DNA of 64,000 nt from positions 1-64,000 of the forward strand of contig NZ_JAVAMO010000020.1 in the NCBI RefSeq assembly GCF_030758345.1, written 5' to 3'. A model generated the notes under the pieces. The model ran no database searches, was not told where the DNA came from, and was given only the letters and a program-made list of their open reading frames with translations. The translations under genes were made by a program, and so were the position numbers. Of the stretch, positions 28,445 through 37,077 are shown piece after piece. Numbering within the stretch: position 1 is the stretch's first letter; every line of letters starts with the position of its first letter. The stretch is from Ruegeria discodermiae (GTDB lineage: Bacteria > Pseudomonadota > Alphaproteobacteria > Rhodobacterales > Rhodobacteraceae).

Positions 28445-29367
28445 TGTGCTGCCTCTATCAATTCTTCCACATGCGCCCTGGTTGAGGCGGCCAGCGCGTT
28501 CAGATCATATCCGCCTTCCAGAGTCGAGACGATATGGCCCTCGCAGAGCTCTGCGGCAAGTGTGCAGATCTCGCGCGTCAGCCAGGCGAAATCGGCCGTC
28601 GACCAGTTGAGCGAGGCCAGCGGGTCGTCCTGATGCGCATCAAAACCTGCCGAGATGATGATCAGCTCGGGTTTGAAGGCACGCAGGCGTGGGAAGGCCA
28701 GCCGCTGATAGGCGTCCCGCATCTCACCCCCACCGCTGCCGGGGTTGAGGGGTATGTTAACGATGGTGTCGAAATCGCCGGTTTCATCCGGGCGACCCGA
28801 GCCGGGCCAGAGCGGCATCTGCTGTGATGTGATCACCAGCGCGCGGCGCTCGTCCCATAGCAGGTCCTGCGTGCCATTGCCGTGATGTACGTCGAAATCC
28901 ACCACTGCGACGCGTGACAGCCCGTGATGGTCCAGCGCATGTTTGGCGGCCAGCGCGGCATTTCCAAACAGGCAGAACCCCATCGCCGTGTCTTTTTCGG
29001 CGTGATGACCGGGCGGGCGGATGGCGCAAAAGGCATTTCCCACCTCCCCGGTCAGCACCAGATCAACGGCGCGCGTGACCGCGCCCGCCGCGCGATAGGC
29101 TGCATCCACCGATCCCGGCGACATGAAGGTGTCGCCGTCAATCTGCGCAAACCCTTCCGCCGGGCGCGTCGCCCTGATCTGAGCGATGTAATCCGCAGGA
29201 TGCACCCGAAGCAGGTCATCATCCGCAGCCAAAGGAGCCGTTATGCGTTTCAGATCCAGCGGCTCCAGCGCGTGCAGGATATGCTCCAGCCGCGCCACCC
29301 TCTCGGGATGACCGGTTGGCGTCACATGGGCAAGACAATCGGCATGAGTCAAAAGGGCGGTCTTCAT
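28441..29367 (-). CDS. Histone deacetylase-family (acetoin utilisation/acetylpolyamine) hydrolase
   Basis: The 308-residue zinc hydrolase of the HDAC/AcuC fold shows RPPGHHAEKDTAMGFCLFGNAA with the paired catalytic histidines. VVDFDVHHGNGTQDLLW supplies two zinc ligands (Asp, His) and ISAGFDAHQDDPLASL the third Asp. ALVEGGYDL-type ending (STLEGGYDLNALA) closes the fold. Bacterial members deacetylate polyamines or other small amides; the substrate here is unknown. The start was chosen at MKTALLTHADC, ten residues inside a longer frame, to fit the family. First gene of the xseB-ispA-dxs group. Confidence 0.92.
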   Translation of the reverse strand: MKTALLTHADCLAHVTPTGHPERVARLEHILHALEPLDLKRITAPLAADDDLLRVHPADYIAQIRATRPAEGFAQIDGDTFMSPGSVDAAYRAAGAVTRAVDLVLTGEVGNAFCAIRPPGHHAEKDTAMGFCLFGNAALAAKHALDHHGLSRVAVVDFDVHHGNGTQDLLWDERRALVITSQQMPLWPGSGRPDETGDFDTIVNIPLNPGSGGGEMRDAYQRLAFPRLRAFKPELIIISAGFDAHQDDPLASLNWSTADFAWLTREICTLAAELCEGHIVSTLEGGYDLNALAASTRAHVEELIEAAQ

Positions 29368-29435
29368 CGGGGTCCGTTCTTCATCTGGCCAAAACATCCG
29401 CGCCGAAGATATGAAACCACCGCGCCGCGACTTAG

Positions 29436-30137
29436 TTAATCTGGCGCCAGCATATAACCCGCGCCGCGCACTGTCTGCAGGTAACGCGGCTGCTTCGGAT
29501 TAGGCTCTATCTTGCGCCTGAGACGCGTGATCTGGACGTCTACGGCACGTTCCTGCGCCTGACCACGGTCGCGGCCCAGATCCTCGACCAGTTTGGTACG
29601 GCTCACCGCTTCGCCGGGTTGCGCCGAAAAAATCTTCATCAATTGGCTTTCGGTCGCGGTCAGCCGGACCAGATCCTCACCCTGCCACATCTCACCGCGC
29701 TCGATGTCGTAGCGGATTGGTCCCAGATGCAGGATTTTCGGCGCTGTATCTTCGGCGGGGGTTTCCGGCATGCGCCGCAGGATCGCGCTGATCCGCAGCA
29801 GCAATTCCTTGGGCTCGAAGGGCTTAGCCAAATAGTCATCAGCTCCGGCCTCAAGCCCTGCGATACGGTGTTCGGTTTCGCCGCGAGCAGTTAGCAGCAG
29901 GATCGGCGTGGCATGGGTTTCGCGCAGGCTGCGGGTCAGGCTGACGCCATCCTCGCCCGGCATCATCACATCCAGTACAATCAGATCGAAATCCAGCCCC
30001 GACAGCACCCGCCGCGCATGGGCGGCATCGCGCGCGGCGGTGACCAGGAACCCGTTGCGCATCAGGAATTTCTTGAGCAGATCGCGGATGCGTTCATCAT
30101 CATCAACGATCAGCAGATGCGCGTCCAGATCACTCAT
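29436..30137 (-). CDS. petR: OmpR-type response regulator, PetR-like
   Basis: The 233-residue protein has a receiver domain (residues about 8-120) and a winged-helix output domain (about 140-230). Receiver features are DDDERIRDLL, phosphoacceptor Asp in LIVLDVMMPGEDG, and the KPFEPKELL loop. The output domain ends RLRRKIEPNPKQPRYLQTVRGAGYML. With the MarR gene upstream it reproduces petP-petR of Rhodobacter, where PetR affects cytochrome bc1 and c2 expression. The cognate kinase is not adjacent. Its start overlaps the petP stop by 4 bases. Confidence 0.88.
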   Translation of the reverse strand: MSDLDAHLLIVDDDERIRDLLKKFLMRNGFLVTAARDAAHARRVLSGLDFDLIVLDVMMPGEDGVSLTRSLRETHATPILLLTARGETEHRIAGLEAGADDYLAKPFEPKELLLRISAILRRMPETPAEDTAPKILHLGPIRYDIERGEMWQGEDLVRLTATESQLMKIFSAQPGEAVSRTKLVEDLGRDRGQAQERAVDVQITRLRRKIEPNPKQPRYLQTVRGAGYMLAPD

Positions 30138-30646
30138 GTGGGTCCGTCCTTCAGGTTTCGGTAGGAGCGTTGCATGCTGGTATCCATCATTGCCTCAAGC
30201 ACCTGTTTAAACCCGGCGACCGCCTCAGGGCCAGCATCCTTGTAAGCCGCCCGCATCCGCGCCCGCTGCGCATCGGACAATTTGGTTTCCAGCGCGCGCC
30301 CTGCATCGGTCAGGAACAGATGCCGTTCGCGCTTGTCCACAGTGCCGACCCGGCTTTCCACCAGACCATCCGCGATCAGCGTGCGCAATACACGATTAAG
30401 AGACTGCTTGGTGACGCCAAGGATGCTCAGCAGGTTGTTGACGGTGGTGCCCGGAGCGCGGTTGATGAAATGGATCGCGCGGTGATGGGCACGGCCATAG
30501 GCCATTTCGGCCAGGATCCGGTCGGGATCAGCGGTAAAGCCACGATAGGCAAAGAACATCGCCTCGATCCCCTGACGCAATTGCTCGTCGGTCAGGAACA
30601 ACAGGCTTTCGCCGCCATAGACAGGGGCGCTGCGTGCGTCCGACAT
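30134..30646 (-). CDS. petP: MarR-family regulator, PetP-like
   Basis: The 170-residue winged-helix protein has APGTTVNNLLSILGVTKQSLNRVLRTLIADGLVE as the DNA-reading helix region and VDKRERHLFLTDAGRALE as the wing. It is co-transcribed with petR by a 4-base overlap, the order known from Rhodobacter capsulatus. The start follows a strong GGGAGG site. Two perfect palindromes lie between it and the divergent ilvE gene and are likely operator sites for this or a related dimeric regulator. Confidence 0.85.
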   Translation of the reverse strand: MSDARSAPVYGGESLLFLTDEQLRQGIEAMFFAYRGFTADPDRILAEMAYGRAHHRAIHFINRAPGTTVNNLLSILGVTKQSLNRVLRTLIADGLVESRVGTVDKRERHLFLTDAGRALETKLSDAQRARMRAAYKDAGPEAVAGFKQVLEAMMDTSMQRSYRNLKDGPT

Positions 30647-30677
30647 CAGAGGCCTCCCGGTTGATTTCAGGCAGTTT

Positions 30678-30696
30678 ATGTCAGTCTTGTTGACAT
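30678..30696. promoter_or_regulatory. Palindrome ATGTCA-N7-TGACAT between petP and ilvE
   Basis: Perfect 6-bp half sites around 7 bases, 32 bases upstream of petP. The size and position suit a dimeric regulator, with PetP itself the first candidate. Confidence 0.45.
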
Positions 30697-30757
30697 TCCA
30701 AGAGCAAAGCGGTATCGAGTCGCAGTTTTGGCGCAATATTATGTCCGTAGCGGCCCT

Positions 30758-30771
30758 AAGTTGCGCAACTT
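30758..30771. promoter_or_regulatory. Palindrome AAGTTGCGCAACTT upstream of ilvE
   Basis: A perfect 14-bp palindrome, 33 bases before the ilvE start. MarR-family operators often contain TTGCGCAA-like cores. It may act on both divergent genes. Confidence 0.5.
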
Positions 30772-30803
30772 TTTGTAAATTCGTCCTTTTCGGGAGGCAC
30801 CCC

Positions 30804-31670
30804 ATGGCGGGATATGATGATCGCGACGGCGTGATTTGGATGGATGGCGAACTGACCGACTGGCGAGATGCAAAGGTGCACATTCTGTCGCACGCGATGC
30901 ATTACGCCTCGTCTGTGTTCGAAGGGGAACGCGCCTATAATGGCAAGATCTTCAAGAGCCGCGAGCATTCCGAGCGCCTGATTGCCTCGGCACAGGCGCT
31001 GGATATGCCGATGGAATGGTCCGTCGACGATATCGAGGCAGCCAAGGCCGAGGCGCTGAAGGCAAGCGGACTGGAAGACGCCTATGTGCGTGCTGTTGTC
31101 TGGCGCGGCTCGGGCGAGGATATGGGTGTGGCCTCGGCCCGCAATCCGGTGCATATGGCGGTCGCGGTCTGGCCCTGGGGCGCATATTACGGCGACGCCA
31201 AGATGCAGGGCGCCAAGCTGGACATCGCGGAATGGAAGCGGCCCAGCCCGGAGACAATACCGGTCCATGCCAAGGCAGCGGGACTTTACATGATCTGCAC
31301 CATCTCCAAGCACAAGGCCGAGGCCAAGGGGTGTTCGGACGCGCTGTTCATGGATTACCGCGGCTATGTGGCCGAGGCGACCGGGGCCAACGTGTTCTTT
31401 GTCAAGGATGGCGAAGTGCATACGCCCAAGCCCGATTGCTTCCTGAACGGCATTACCCGGCAGACGGTGATCCAGATGCTGAAGGATCGCCAGATCCCGG
31501 TGCATGAACGCCACATCCTGCCCGAAGAAATGTCAGGGTTCGAGCAGTGCTGGCTGACCGGCACCGCTGCCGAGGTCACCCCGGTGGGCGAGATCGGACC
31601 CTACAGGTTCGAAGTGGGTGAGCTGACGCGCGACATCTCCGAAGCCTATGAACAACTCGTGCGCGCCTGA
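30804..31670 (+). CDS. ilvE: Branched-chain amino-acid aminotransferase
   Basis: The 288-residue class IV PLP aminotransferase shows HYASSVFEGERAYNG, then VHAKAAGLYMICTISKHKAEAKGCSDALFMDY with the PLP lysine in HAKAAG. EATGANVFFVKDGE and GITRQTVIQ follow, and TAAEVTPVGEI lies near the end. It interconverts Val, Leu and Ile with their 2-oxo acids using glutamate. The start at MAGYDDRDG was chosen for GGGAGG 6 bases upstream; a longer frame upstream is non-coding leader that holds the palindromes. It is convergent with cobO across a strong hairpin. Confidence 0.92.
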   Translation: MAGYDDRDGVIWMDGELTDWRDAKVHILSHAMHYASSVFEGERAYNGKIFKSREHSERLIASAQALDMPMEWSVDDIEAAKAEALKASGLEDAYVRAVVWRGSGEDMGVASARNPVHMAVAVWPWGAYYGDAKMQGAKLDIAEWKRPSPETIPVHAKAAGLYMICTISKHKAEAKGCSDALFMDYRGYVAEATGANVFFVKDGEVHTPKPDCFLNGITRQTVIQMLKDRQIPVHERHILPEEMSGFEQCWLTGTAAEVTPVGEIGPYRFEVGELTRDISEAYEQLVRA

Positions 31671-31697
31671 TCCGGGCGCGTCAGACTTCCAGATTGG

Positions 31698-31723
31698 GTC
31701 CAGTGCGCCGGGGCGCATTGGAC
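31698..31723. terminator. Bidirectional hairpin between ilvE and cobO
   Basis: GTCCAGTGCGCC and GGCGCATTGGAC form a 12-bp stem (one wobble) with a 2-base loop between two convergent genes. No long T-run is present on either side. Confidence 0.6.
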
Positions 31724-31750
31724 TCGGCCTTTGCACTCGCGATCTGGCGA

Positions 31751-32350
31751 TCAGAAATCGACGCCGCGCTGGGCTTTGATACCGGCCTGGAACGGGTGCT
31801 TTACCTCGGTCATTTCGGTGACCAGATCGGCATAGTCGCACAATGCTTGCGGAGCGTCGCGCCCGGTCAGGATGACGCCGGTCTTGTTCGAGCGACCCTC
31901 CAGCCCGGCGATAACCTCATCGGCGCTCAGGTATTCATAACGCAGCGCGATGTTGATTTCGTCCAGCACCACCAGATCATAGTCGCCGCTTGCCATCAGG
32001 TCGCAGGCCTTGCCGAAGGCGGATTTGGCGGCGGCAATATCGCGGTCGCGATCCTGCGTGTCCCAGGTGAACCCTTCGCCCATCGTGTGCCAGGTGACGC
32101 CGCCATGCTCCTCGAAAAACCGCCGCTCGCCGGTCTTCCATTTGCCTTTGATGAACTGAACCACCGCTACCTTCTGGCCCCAGCCCAGTGCGCGGATCAC
32201 CACCCCGAAGGCGGACGAGGATTTGCCCTTGCCCTTGCCGGTATGCACCAGCACCAGACCCCGGCCCGGGTCCTGTGCCTCGGACACTTTGGCGCGGTGC
32301 TTGGCCTGCACCTCTTTCATCTTTTCCTTGTGATCTTGGGCATCTGTCAT
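31751..32350 (-). CDS. cobO: Cob(I)yrinic acid a,c-diamide adenosyltransferase
   Basis: The 199-residue CobO/BtuR-type enzyme has its P-loop at VHTGKGKGKSSSAFG (residues about 35-49), ALGWGQKVAVVQFIKGKWKTGE, LVVLDEINIALRYEYL and VILTGRDAP. It transfers adenosyl from ATP to the cobalt of corrinoids in the cobalamin pathway. No cobalamin riboswitch was recognised ahead of it and no other cob gene is in the window, so it is an isolated pathway member here. The start was taken at MTDAQDHKEKM, five codons inside a longer frame. Confidence 0.94.
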   Translation of the reverse strand: MTDAQDHKEKMKEVQAKHRAKVSEAQDPGRGLVLVHTGKGKGKSSSAFGVVIRALGWGQKVAVVQFIKGKWKTGERRFFEEHGGVTWHTMGEGFTWDTQDRDRDIAAAKSAFGKACDLMASGDYDLVVLDEINIALRYEYLSADEVIAGLEGRSNKTGVILTGRDAPQALCDYADLVTEMTEVKHPFQAGIKAQRGVDF

Positions 32351-32407
32351 GATCGGTCCTCGCATCTCGGTTGCGCCACCCTATTGCGCAGGCGCGAAAG
32401 GTAAAGC

Positions 32408-33346
32408 TCAGTTTTTCGGAAGCCGCAGGGCCCGGGTCTTGCTGCGCTCCAGCCCCAGCTGATGTTCGCGCCAGACCACCACGATATTGCCCGCAATGAC
32501 CAGAGCGGCCCCGATCAGAATGACGCTTGTCGGCCATTCTCCGAACCAGACATAGCCGATCAGCACCGCAAAAAGCATCGAGGCATAGTCGATTGGTGCC
32601 AGCATCGAGGCCGGTCCGAACCGATAGGAGGAGGTCACCAGAATTTGCGCAACCCCGCCGATCACCCCGGCGGCAATCAGTTTTGTCAGTTGCTCGGGGT
32701 CTGGAGCCGCCCAGCCAAAAAACAATGTGGTCAGCGACAGAAGCGAGGCTGTGACCGAGAAATAGAAGGCAATTGCAGCCGTGTGGTCGGTTGCCACCAA
32801 TTGCCGAATGTGAATCTGCACGAAAGAGCGCGCGCAGGTCGCGGCAAGGATCAGCAGCGCACCGATCGTCGCGGTATCCTGCAGCGTTCCGCCGCCACCC
32901 AACCGAGGCCAGATCATGATCAGAACACCAAGCAGCCCGATCGCTACGGCGGAGATCCGGATCAGCCTGACCCGTTCGCCCAGCATGATTGCGGCAAGGA
33001 TGATCGTGAAGATCGGCGTCGCATAGCCGATGGCGGTCGCCTCGGGCAGCGGGATCAAAGCCAGCCCGGTGAATGTCAGCCCCATCGCAGTTGTTCCAAG
33101 CACCCCGCGCCAGAAATGACCCATCGGGTTTCGGGCGATCAGCCCGTGGCGCAGTTCGCCTTTCAGGATCAGCCAGATGACGATCACCGGGATCGCACAG
33201 AAGGACCGAAAGAAGACGGACTGTCCGGGCGGAATTTCCCCGTCCAGGGATTTGATCAGAGCTGCAAGCAGTGTGAACAAAAAGATCGCGCTGGTCTTCA
33301 GACCGACCGCCAACAGCGGTCGATGCGATGTTAAGGATGTCGCCAT
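32408..33346 (-). CDS. DMT-superfamily (EamA) transporter
   Basis: The 312-residue inner-membrane protein has about ten hydrophobic segments arranged as two EamA repeats (residues about 12-150 and 160-295). Typical motifs are KSLDGEIPPGQSVFFRSF in helix 1-2, PEATAIGYATPIFTIILAAIMLGE ending repeat 1, and SMLAPIDYASMLFAVLIGYVWFGEWP ending repeat 2. It probably exports an amino acid or other small metabolite; the substrate cannot be told. The start at MATSLTSHRP was chosen over an upstream start that overlaps the divergent ligase gene. Confidence 0.88.
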   Translation of the reverse strand: MATSLTSHRPLLAVGLKTSAIFLFTLLAALIKSLDGEIPPGQSVFFRSFCAIPVIVIWLILKGELRHGLIARNPMGHFWRGVLGTTAMGLTFTGLALIPLPEATAIGYATPIFTIILAAIMLGERVRLIRISAVAIGLLGVLIMIWPRLGGGGTLQDTATIGALLILAATCARSFVQIHIRQLVATDHTAAIAFYFSVTASLLSLTTLFFGWAAPDPEQLTKLIAAGVIGGVAQILVTSSYRFGPASMLAPIDYASMLFAVLIGYVWFGEWPTSVILIGAALVIAGNIVVVWREHQLGLERSKTRALRLPKN

Positions 33347-33443
33347 GGGCCGGACACTGCGCCTTTGGATGAAAAAGATCAATTGCTTGATTTTCCGCGA
33401 CCGCTTCCGCAACTCTGCGCCAGACACATCGAAGGAGGCCGCC

Positions 33444-34955
33444 ATGAGCGCTGAGAACCATCTGATATCTGCCCTTCACGCGGCGAGCGTGGGTCGTGGC
33501 GTGGATGTATTTGCGATGGTTCCGGGGGGCGAAGACCTAAGTTTCGGCGCGCTGTTTGCCGGGGCCGAGCGGATGGCTGCGGCCCTTGTCGCGCTTGGCG
33601 TGCAGCCGGGCGACCGCGTGGCGGTGCAGGTGAGCAAGACCGTGGAGGCGATCGAGCTCTATCTCGGGACAGTCATGGCGGGAGCCGTGTTTTTGCCCTT
33701 GAACACCGCCTATACCGGGGCCGAGGTAGGGTATTTCGTCGGCGATGCCGCACCGGCACTTGTCGTCTGTGATCCCGCTCGCAAGGCTGAGATCGACGCC
33801 ATCGCAGGGGACGCACGCGTTCACACTCTGGATTCGGCTGGCGAAGGAACGCTGCGAAGCCTCGCGGATCGTCAGGACCGGTTTGATCCGGTGCCTCGGG
33901 GCGCCGACGATCTGGCGGCGATCCTCTATACTTCAGGCACGACCGGCCGGTCCAAGGGCGCCATGCTGAGCCACGCGAATCTTGTCTCTAATTCGGAGGT
34001 TTTGCGAGACTATTGGCGCTTCACGCCCAAGGATGTGCTGATACATGCCTTGCCTATCTTTCACACCCACGGGCTGTTCGTCGCTACCAATGTGGCCCTT
34101 CTTGCCGGGGCGCAGGTTGTATTTCTGCCGGGCTTCGACGTGGATGCGATCCTTGACGCAATGCCGGGCGCGACGGCGATGATGGGAGTGCCAACTTTCT
34201 ACACCCGCCTGCTGGACGATCCACGCCTGACACGGGCGCGCGCCTCCAATATGCGACTCTTCATCTCGGGCTCAGCACCGCTGCTGGTGGACACGCATGA
34301 GCAATGGGAGGCGCGAACCGGCCATCGCATTCTGGAACGTTATGGCATGACCGAAACCAATATGAGCACCTCGAACCCCTATGAGGGCGAACGCCGCGCG
34401 GGCACTGTCGGCTTCCCGCTGCCCGGTGTCGAGGCGCGGATCATGCAAGACGGGGCTGAGGTCCCGACCGAAGAGATCGGCGTACTGGAAGTACGTGGCC
34501 CCAACGTGTTTCAGGGCTATTGGCAAATGCCGGAAAAAACCGCCGAGGAACTGCGCCCAGATGGGTGGTTCATCACCGGCGATCTGGCCCGGAAGGACGT
34601 AGATGGCTACATCTCGATCGTCGGTCGGGAAAAAGATCTGATCATCACCGGTGGTTTGAATGTCTATCCCAAAGAGGTGGAAAGCCTAATCGACGATTTA
34701 CCGGGCGTTCTGGAGAGCGCCGTCATCGGCGTTCCGCATCCAGATTTTGGAGAAGGGGTGGTAGCCGTTGTCGCATGCAAAAACTCCAATTTAGAGCCTG
34801 ATAGCGTCGCGATGGCCCTGGAAGGACGACTGGCGAAGTTCAAACAACCCAAGCGCGTTTTTCTCACGGATACCCTGCCGCGAAATACGATGGGCAAGGT
34901 GCAGAAAAAGGCCTTGCGCGCACAATATGAGGATGTGTTCGATGGCAAAGGTTGA
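33444..34955 (+). CDS. AMP-forming acyl-CoA synthetase, malonyl-CoA-synthetase-like
   Basis: The 503-residue ANL-superfamily ligase carries AAILYTSGTTGRSKGAMLSHANL (ATP loop), RYGMTETNM, GWFITGDLARKD and KDLIITGGLNVYPKEVE. The C-terminal catalytic lysine lies in LPRNTMGKVQKKALR. The PIFHTHGLF segment and overall length match the MatB group, which makes malonyl- or methylmalonyl-CoA, but substrate choice is inference. GGAGG lies 6 bases before the ATG. The next gene, a CaiB-like protein, starts 14 bases before this one stops, so the two are translationally coupled and probably act on the same CoA ester. Confidence 0.88.
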   Translation: MSAENHLISALHAASVGRGVDVFAMVPGGEDLSFGALFAGAERMAAALVALGVQPGDRVAVQVSKTVEAIELYLGTVMAGAVFLPLNTAYTGAEVGYFVGDAAPALVVCDPARKAEIDAIAGDARVHTLDSAGEGTLRSLADRQDRFDPVPRGADDLAAILYTSGTTGRSKGAMLSHANLVSNSEVLRDYWRFTPKDVLIHALPIFHTHGLFVATNVALLAGAQVVFLPGFDVDAILDAMPGATAMMGVPTFYTRLLDDPRLTRARASNMRLFISGSAPLLVDTHEQWEARTGHRILERYGMTETNMSTSNPYEGERRAGTVGFPLPGVEARIMQDGAEVPTEEIGVLEVRGPNVFQGYWQMPEKTAEELRPDGWFITGDLARKDVDGYISIVGREKDLIITGGLNVYPKEVESLIDDLPGVLESAVIGVPHPDFGEGVVAVVACKNSNLEPDSVAMALEGRLAKFKQPKRVFLTDTLPRNTMGKVQKKALRAQYEDVFDGKG

Positions 34956-36273
34956 GATTTCAGATTTCGGGCGGTTGGAGTTTGACGTCTCGGCTGGTGC
35001 AAGCTGGCGGTCTTGTTTTGCCGTGAGCGAGCTGGCGGTGTTGTCGATGGGGGCGGTGGGCTCAGCCGTCGCGGATTTGATCGCGGCGCTCGGCCTGGGA
35101 TCACGGCCCACGGTAACGGTTGATCAACGTCTGGCCTCGCTCTGGTTTCAGGGGTCGATCCAGCCGCAGCGGTGGACGATCCCGCCGCTTTGGGACGCGG
35201 TCGCGGGTGATTATCCGGCGCAGGACGGGTGGATCAGGCTGCACACCAACGCCCCCCATCATCGGGTGGCAGCCCTGTCGGTTCTGGAGTGCAGGCCCGA
35301 GAAGGACGCGGTCGCCGAGGCCGTACGCGGTTGGGCAAAAGACGCGCTTGAAAAGGAGGTCGTGGCCGCAGGGGGCGCCGCCGCCGCCATGCGCAGCCGT
35401 GCGGATTGGGTGGCGCATCCGCAAGGTCAGGCGGTTGCTGGCGAACCTCTGGTGCGCTGGGCGCGACGGTCAGGGGAGTGCCGCGACTGGCAGCCCACGA
35501 ACGACCGCCCCTTGGCGGGATTGCGGGTTCTAGACCTTACGCGGGTGCTGGCTGGCGCCATATCCACGCGCGCCCTGGCGGGTTTCGGCGCCGACGTGCT
35601 GCGCGTGGACCCGCCGGACTGGCAAGAGCCTGGCGTTGTGCCGGATGTGACACTGGGCAAAAGGTGCAGTCGGCTGGACCTGAAATCCGCGGAAGGGTTA
35701 TCGAGGTTCGAGACACTGATCGCCGGGGCGGATGTGCTTGTCCATGGCTACCGCCCCGGCGCGCTGGATTCGATCCTGTCCCCCGCGCGCCGTGCAGCGC
35801 TGGCGCCGAATCTGATCGAGGTGTGCCTCGATGCCTATGGCTGGACCGGGCCCTGGGCCGGGCGGCGCGGGTTCGATTCGTTGGTGCAGATGAGCAGCGG
35901 GATCGCAGAGGCCGGATCGCGCTGGGCCGGGACCGACCGCCCGCATCCGCTGCCGGTACAGGCCCTGGATCATGCGACGGGGTATCTGATGGCGGCCTCG
36001 GTGATCACGGGGCTTAAACACGCTCTGGCGCAACGCGAGGTCGGAACCGCGCATCTGTCGCTCGCCCGCACTGCGGAATTGCTGGTTTCGCTTGATGGTG
36101 CAAGCAGTGCGGACTTGACCGGGCCGGTGGAGGCTGATTTCTCGGACCAGATCGAACATACGCCATGGGGACCGGCCAATCGGCTGCGCCCGGCGATCCA
36201 TGTCACGGACACACCGATGCGCTGGGATCGTCCCGCTTCGAACCTCGGCAGCGTCGATCCTGCTTGGGACTAA
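34942..36273 (+). CDS. CaiB/BaiF-type CoA transferase-like protein with permuted-looking order
   Basis: The 443-residue protein carries the family N-terminal signature LAGLRVLDLTRVLAGAISTRALAGFGADVLRV only at about residue 190. It continues with ADVLVHGYRPGALDSI and GWTGPWAGRRGFDSLVQMSSGIAE. The first 185 residues instead resemble the usual C-terminal part of such enzymes (DGWIRLHTNAPHHRVAALSVL, then SRADWVAHPQGQ). The order thus looks permuted or like a fusion of two half proteins. Members move CoA between carboxylic acids or isomerise CoA esters. It overlaps the preceding synthetase gene by 14 bases. Activity is uncertain. Confidence 0.78.
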   Translation: MAKVEISDFGRLEFDVSAGASWRSCFAVSELAVLSMGAVGSAVADLIAALGLGSRPTVTVDQRLASLWFQGSIQPQRWTIPPLWDAVAGDYPAQDGWIRLHTNAPHHRVAALSVLECRPEKDAVAEAVRGWAKDALEKEVVAAGGAAAAMRSRADWVAHPQGQAVAGEPLVRWARRSGECRDWQPTNDRPLAGLRVLDLTRVLAGAISTRALAGFGADVLRVDPPDWQEPGVVPDVTLGKRCSRLDLKSAEGLSRFETLIAGADVLVHGYRPGALDSILSPARRAALAPNLIEVCLDAYGWTGPWAGRRGFDSLVQMSSGIAEAGSRWAGTDRPHPLPVQALDHATGYLMAASVITGLKHALAQREVGTAHLSLARTAELLVSLDGASSADLTGPVEADFSDQIEHTPWGPANRLRPAIHVTDTPMRWDRPASNLGSVDPAWD

Positions 36274-36408
36274 CCGCCGTTTTCGTGTGTCGCGCTGTCG
36301 ACCTCAGTTACAAGTCCACGGGTTGTGTCGCAAACTTTGGTTCAGGATTGACGAGCATGTAGATTCCGACGTTTCTAGTCCGCGTATTGTTCTCCAACAG
36401 GTTTCAGC

Positions 36409-36790
36409 GTGATTTCCTTGAAAGGATGCCCTTTCCCCAAGGATTCCGTTTGGTACGCTGTGTCCTTGTACCTGCGGTACACGGTGTCGTATCGGGATTT
36501 GGAAGAGATCATGGCTGAATGTGGTGTGCGAATTGACCACGCCACATCGAACAGGTGGGGTGTGAAATACTCGCCGATCCTCGCTGCCCATTCGCAATCA
36601 AAGAAGCGCCCAACTTAGAATTCCTGGCGCAGGGACGAAACTTGTCTCCGCGCGCGCGCAAGTGAATGTACTTCTATCGAGCAATCGGCAAAGCGGGGAA
36701 CACCCTTGATTTCATGCTGCCTGAGCAACGAAATCGCCCAGCAGCCACCAGGGTCTTTGCCAAAGTACTATTGTCAAACGATGTGTACGG
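36409..36790 (+). pseudogene. Decayed IS6-family transposase
   Basis: MISLKGCPFPKDSVWYAVSLY and YRDLEEIMAECGVRIDHATSNRW (36409-36600) match the N-terminus of IS6/IS26-type transposases. After a stop at 36616-36618 and a deletion of the region with the first catalytic Asp, a second frame reads MYFYRAIGKAGNTLDFMLPEQ and continues to about 36790, where the homology ends. The gene is dead. The next 290 bases to the convergent SCP2-like gene hold no recognisable gene and look like transposon debris. It marks the left edge of the accessory region. Confidence 0.8.
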
Positions 36791-37077
36791 CACATGTGTG
36801 GGTTCAAGTCGTTCAGATGTATAGTAGCCAAGGTAGGGATTGGCTTGATCGGCGCATCCGTTGCCCGAACGTTAGACTATCGCGGTGTCGTCCTTCGTCC
36901 CTGGATCGACCCACCAAAGATAATTGCACTGCAATGCTCCGTAATAGGGGCAGAAGCTTTGTTGGCAAAACTCAACTATACCTGACCGCCCATACCAAAC
37001 TTCGTGCAGATTGCAGTGGTACCGGAAGACCCGACCGCGATGAAATATCAGAGGATGTCCATTCCATCAGAGCCGCT

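Noticed and set aside
31671-32407. Cobalamin riboswitch near cobO
   Set aside because: The short flanking spacers show no B12-box-like sequence.
31977-33479. Minus-strand 500-codon frame across the EamA and cobO genes
   Set aside because: It is an out-of-frame shadow; cobO and EamA frames carry the real motifs.
36794-36985. Possible short protein after the IS6 remnant
   Set aside because: No start signal or recognisable motif; it most likely reads transposon debris.
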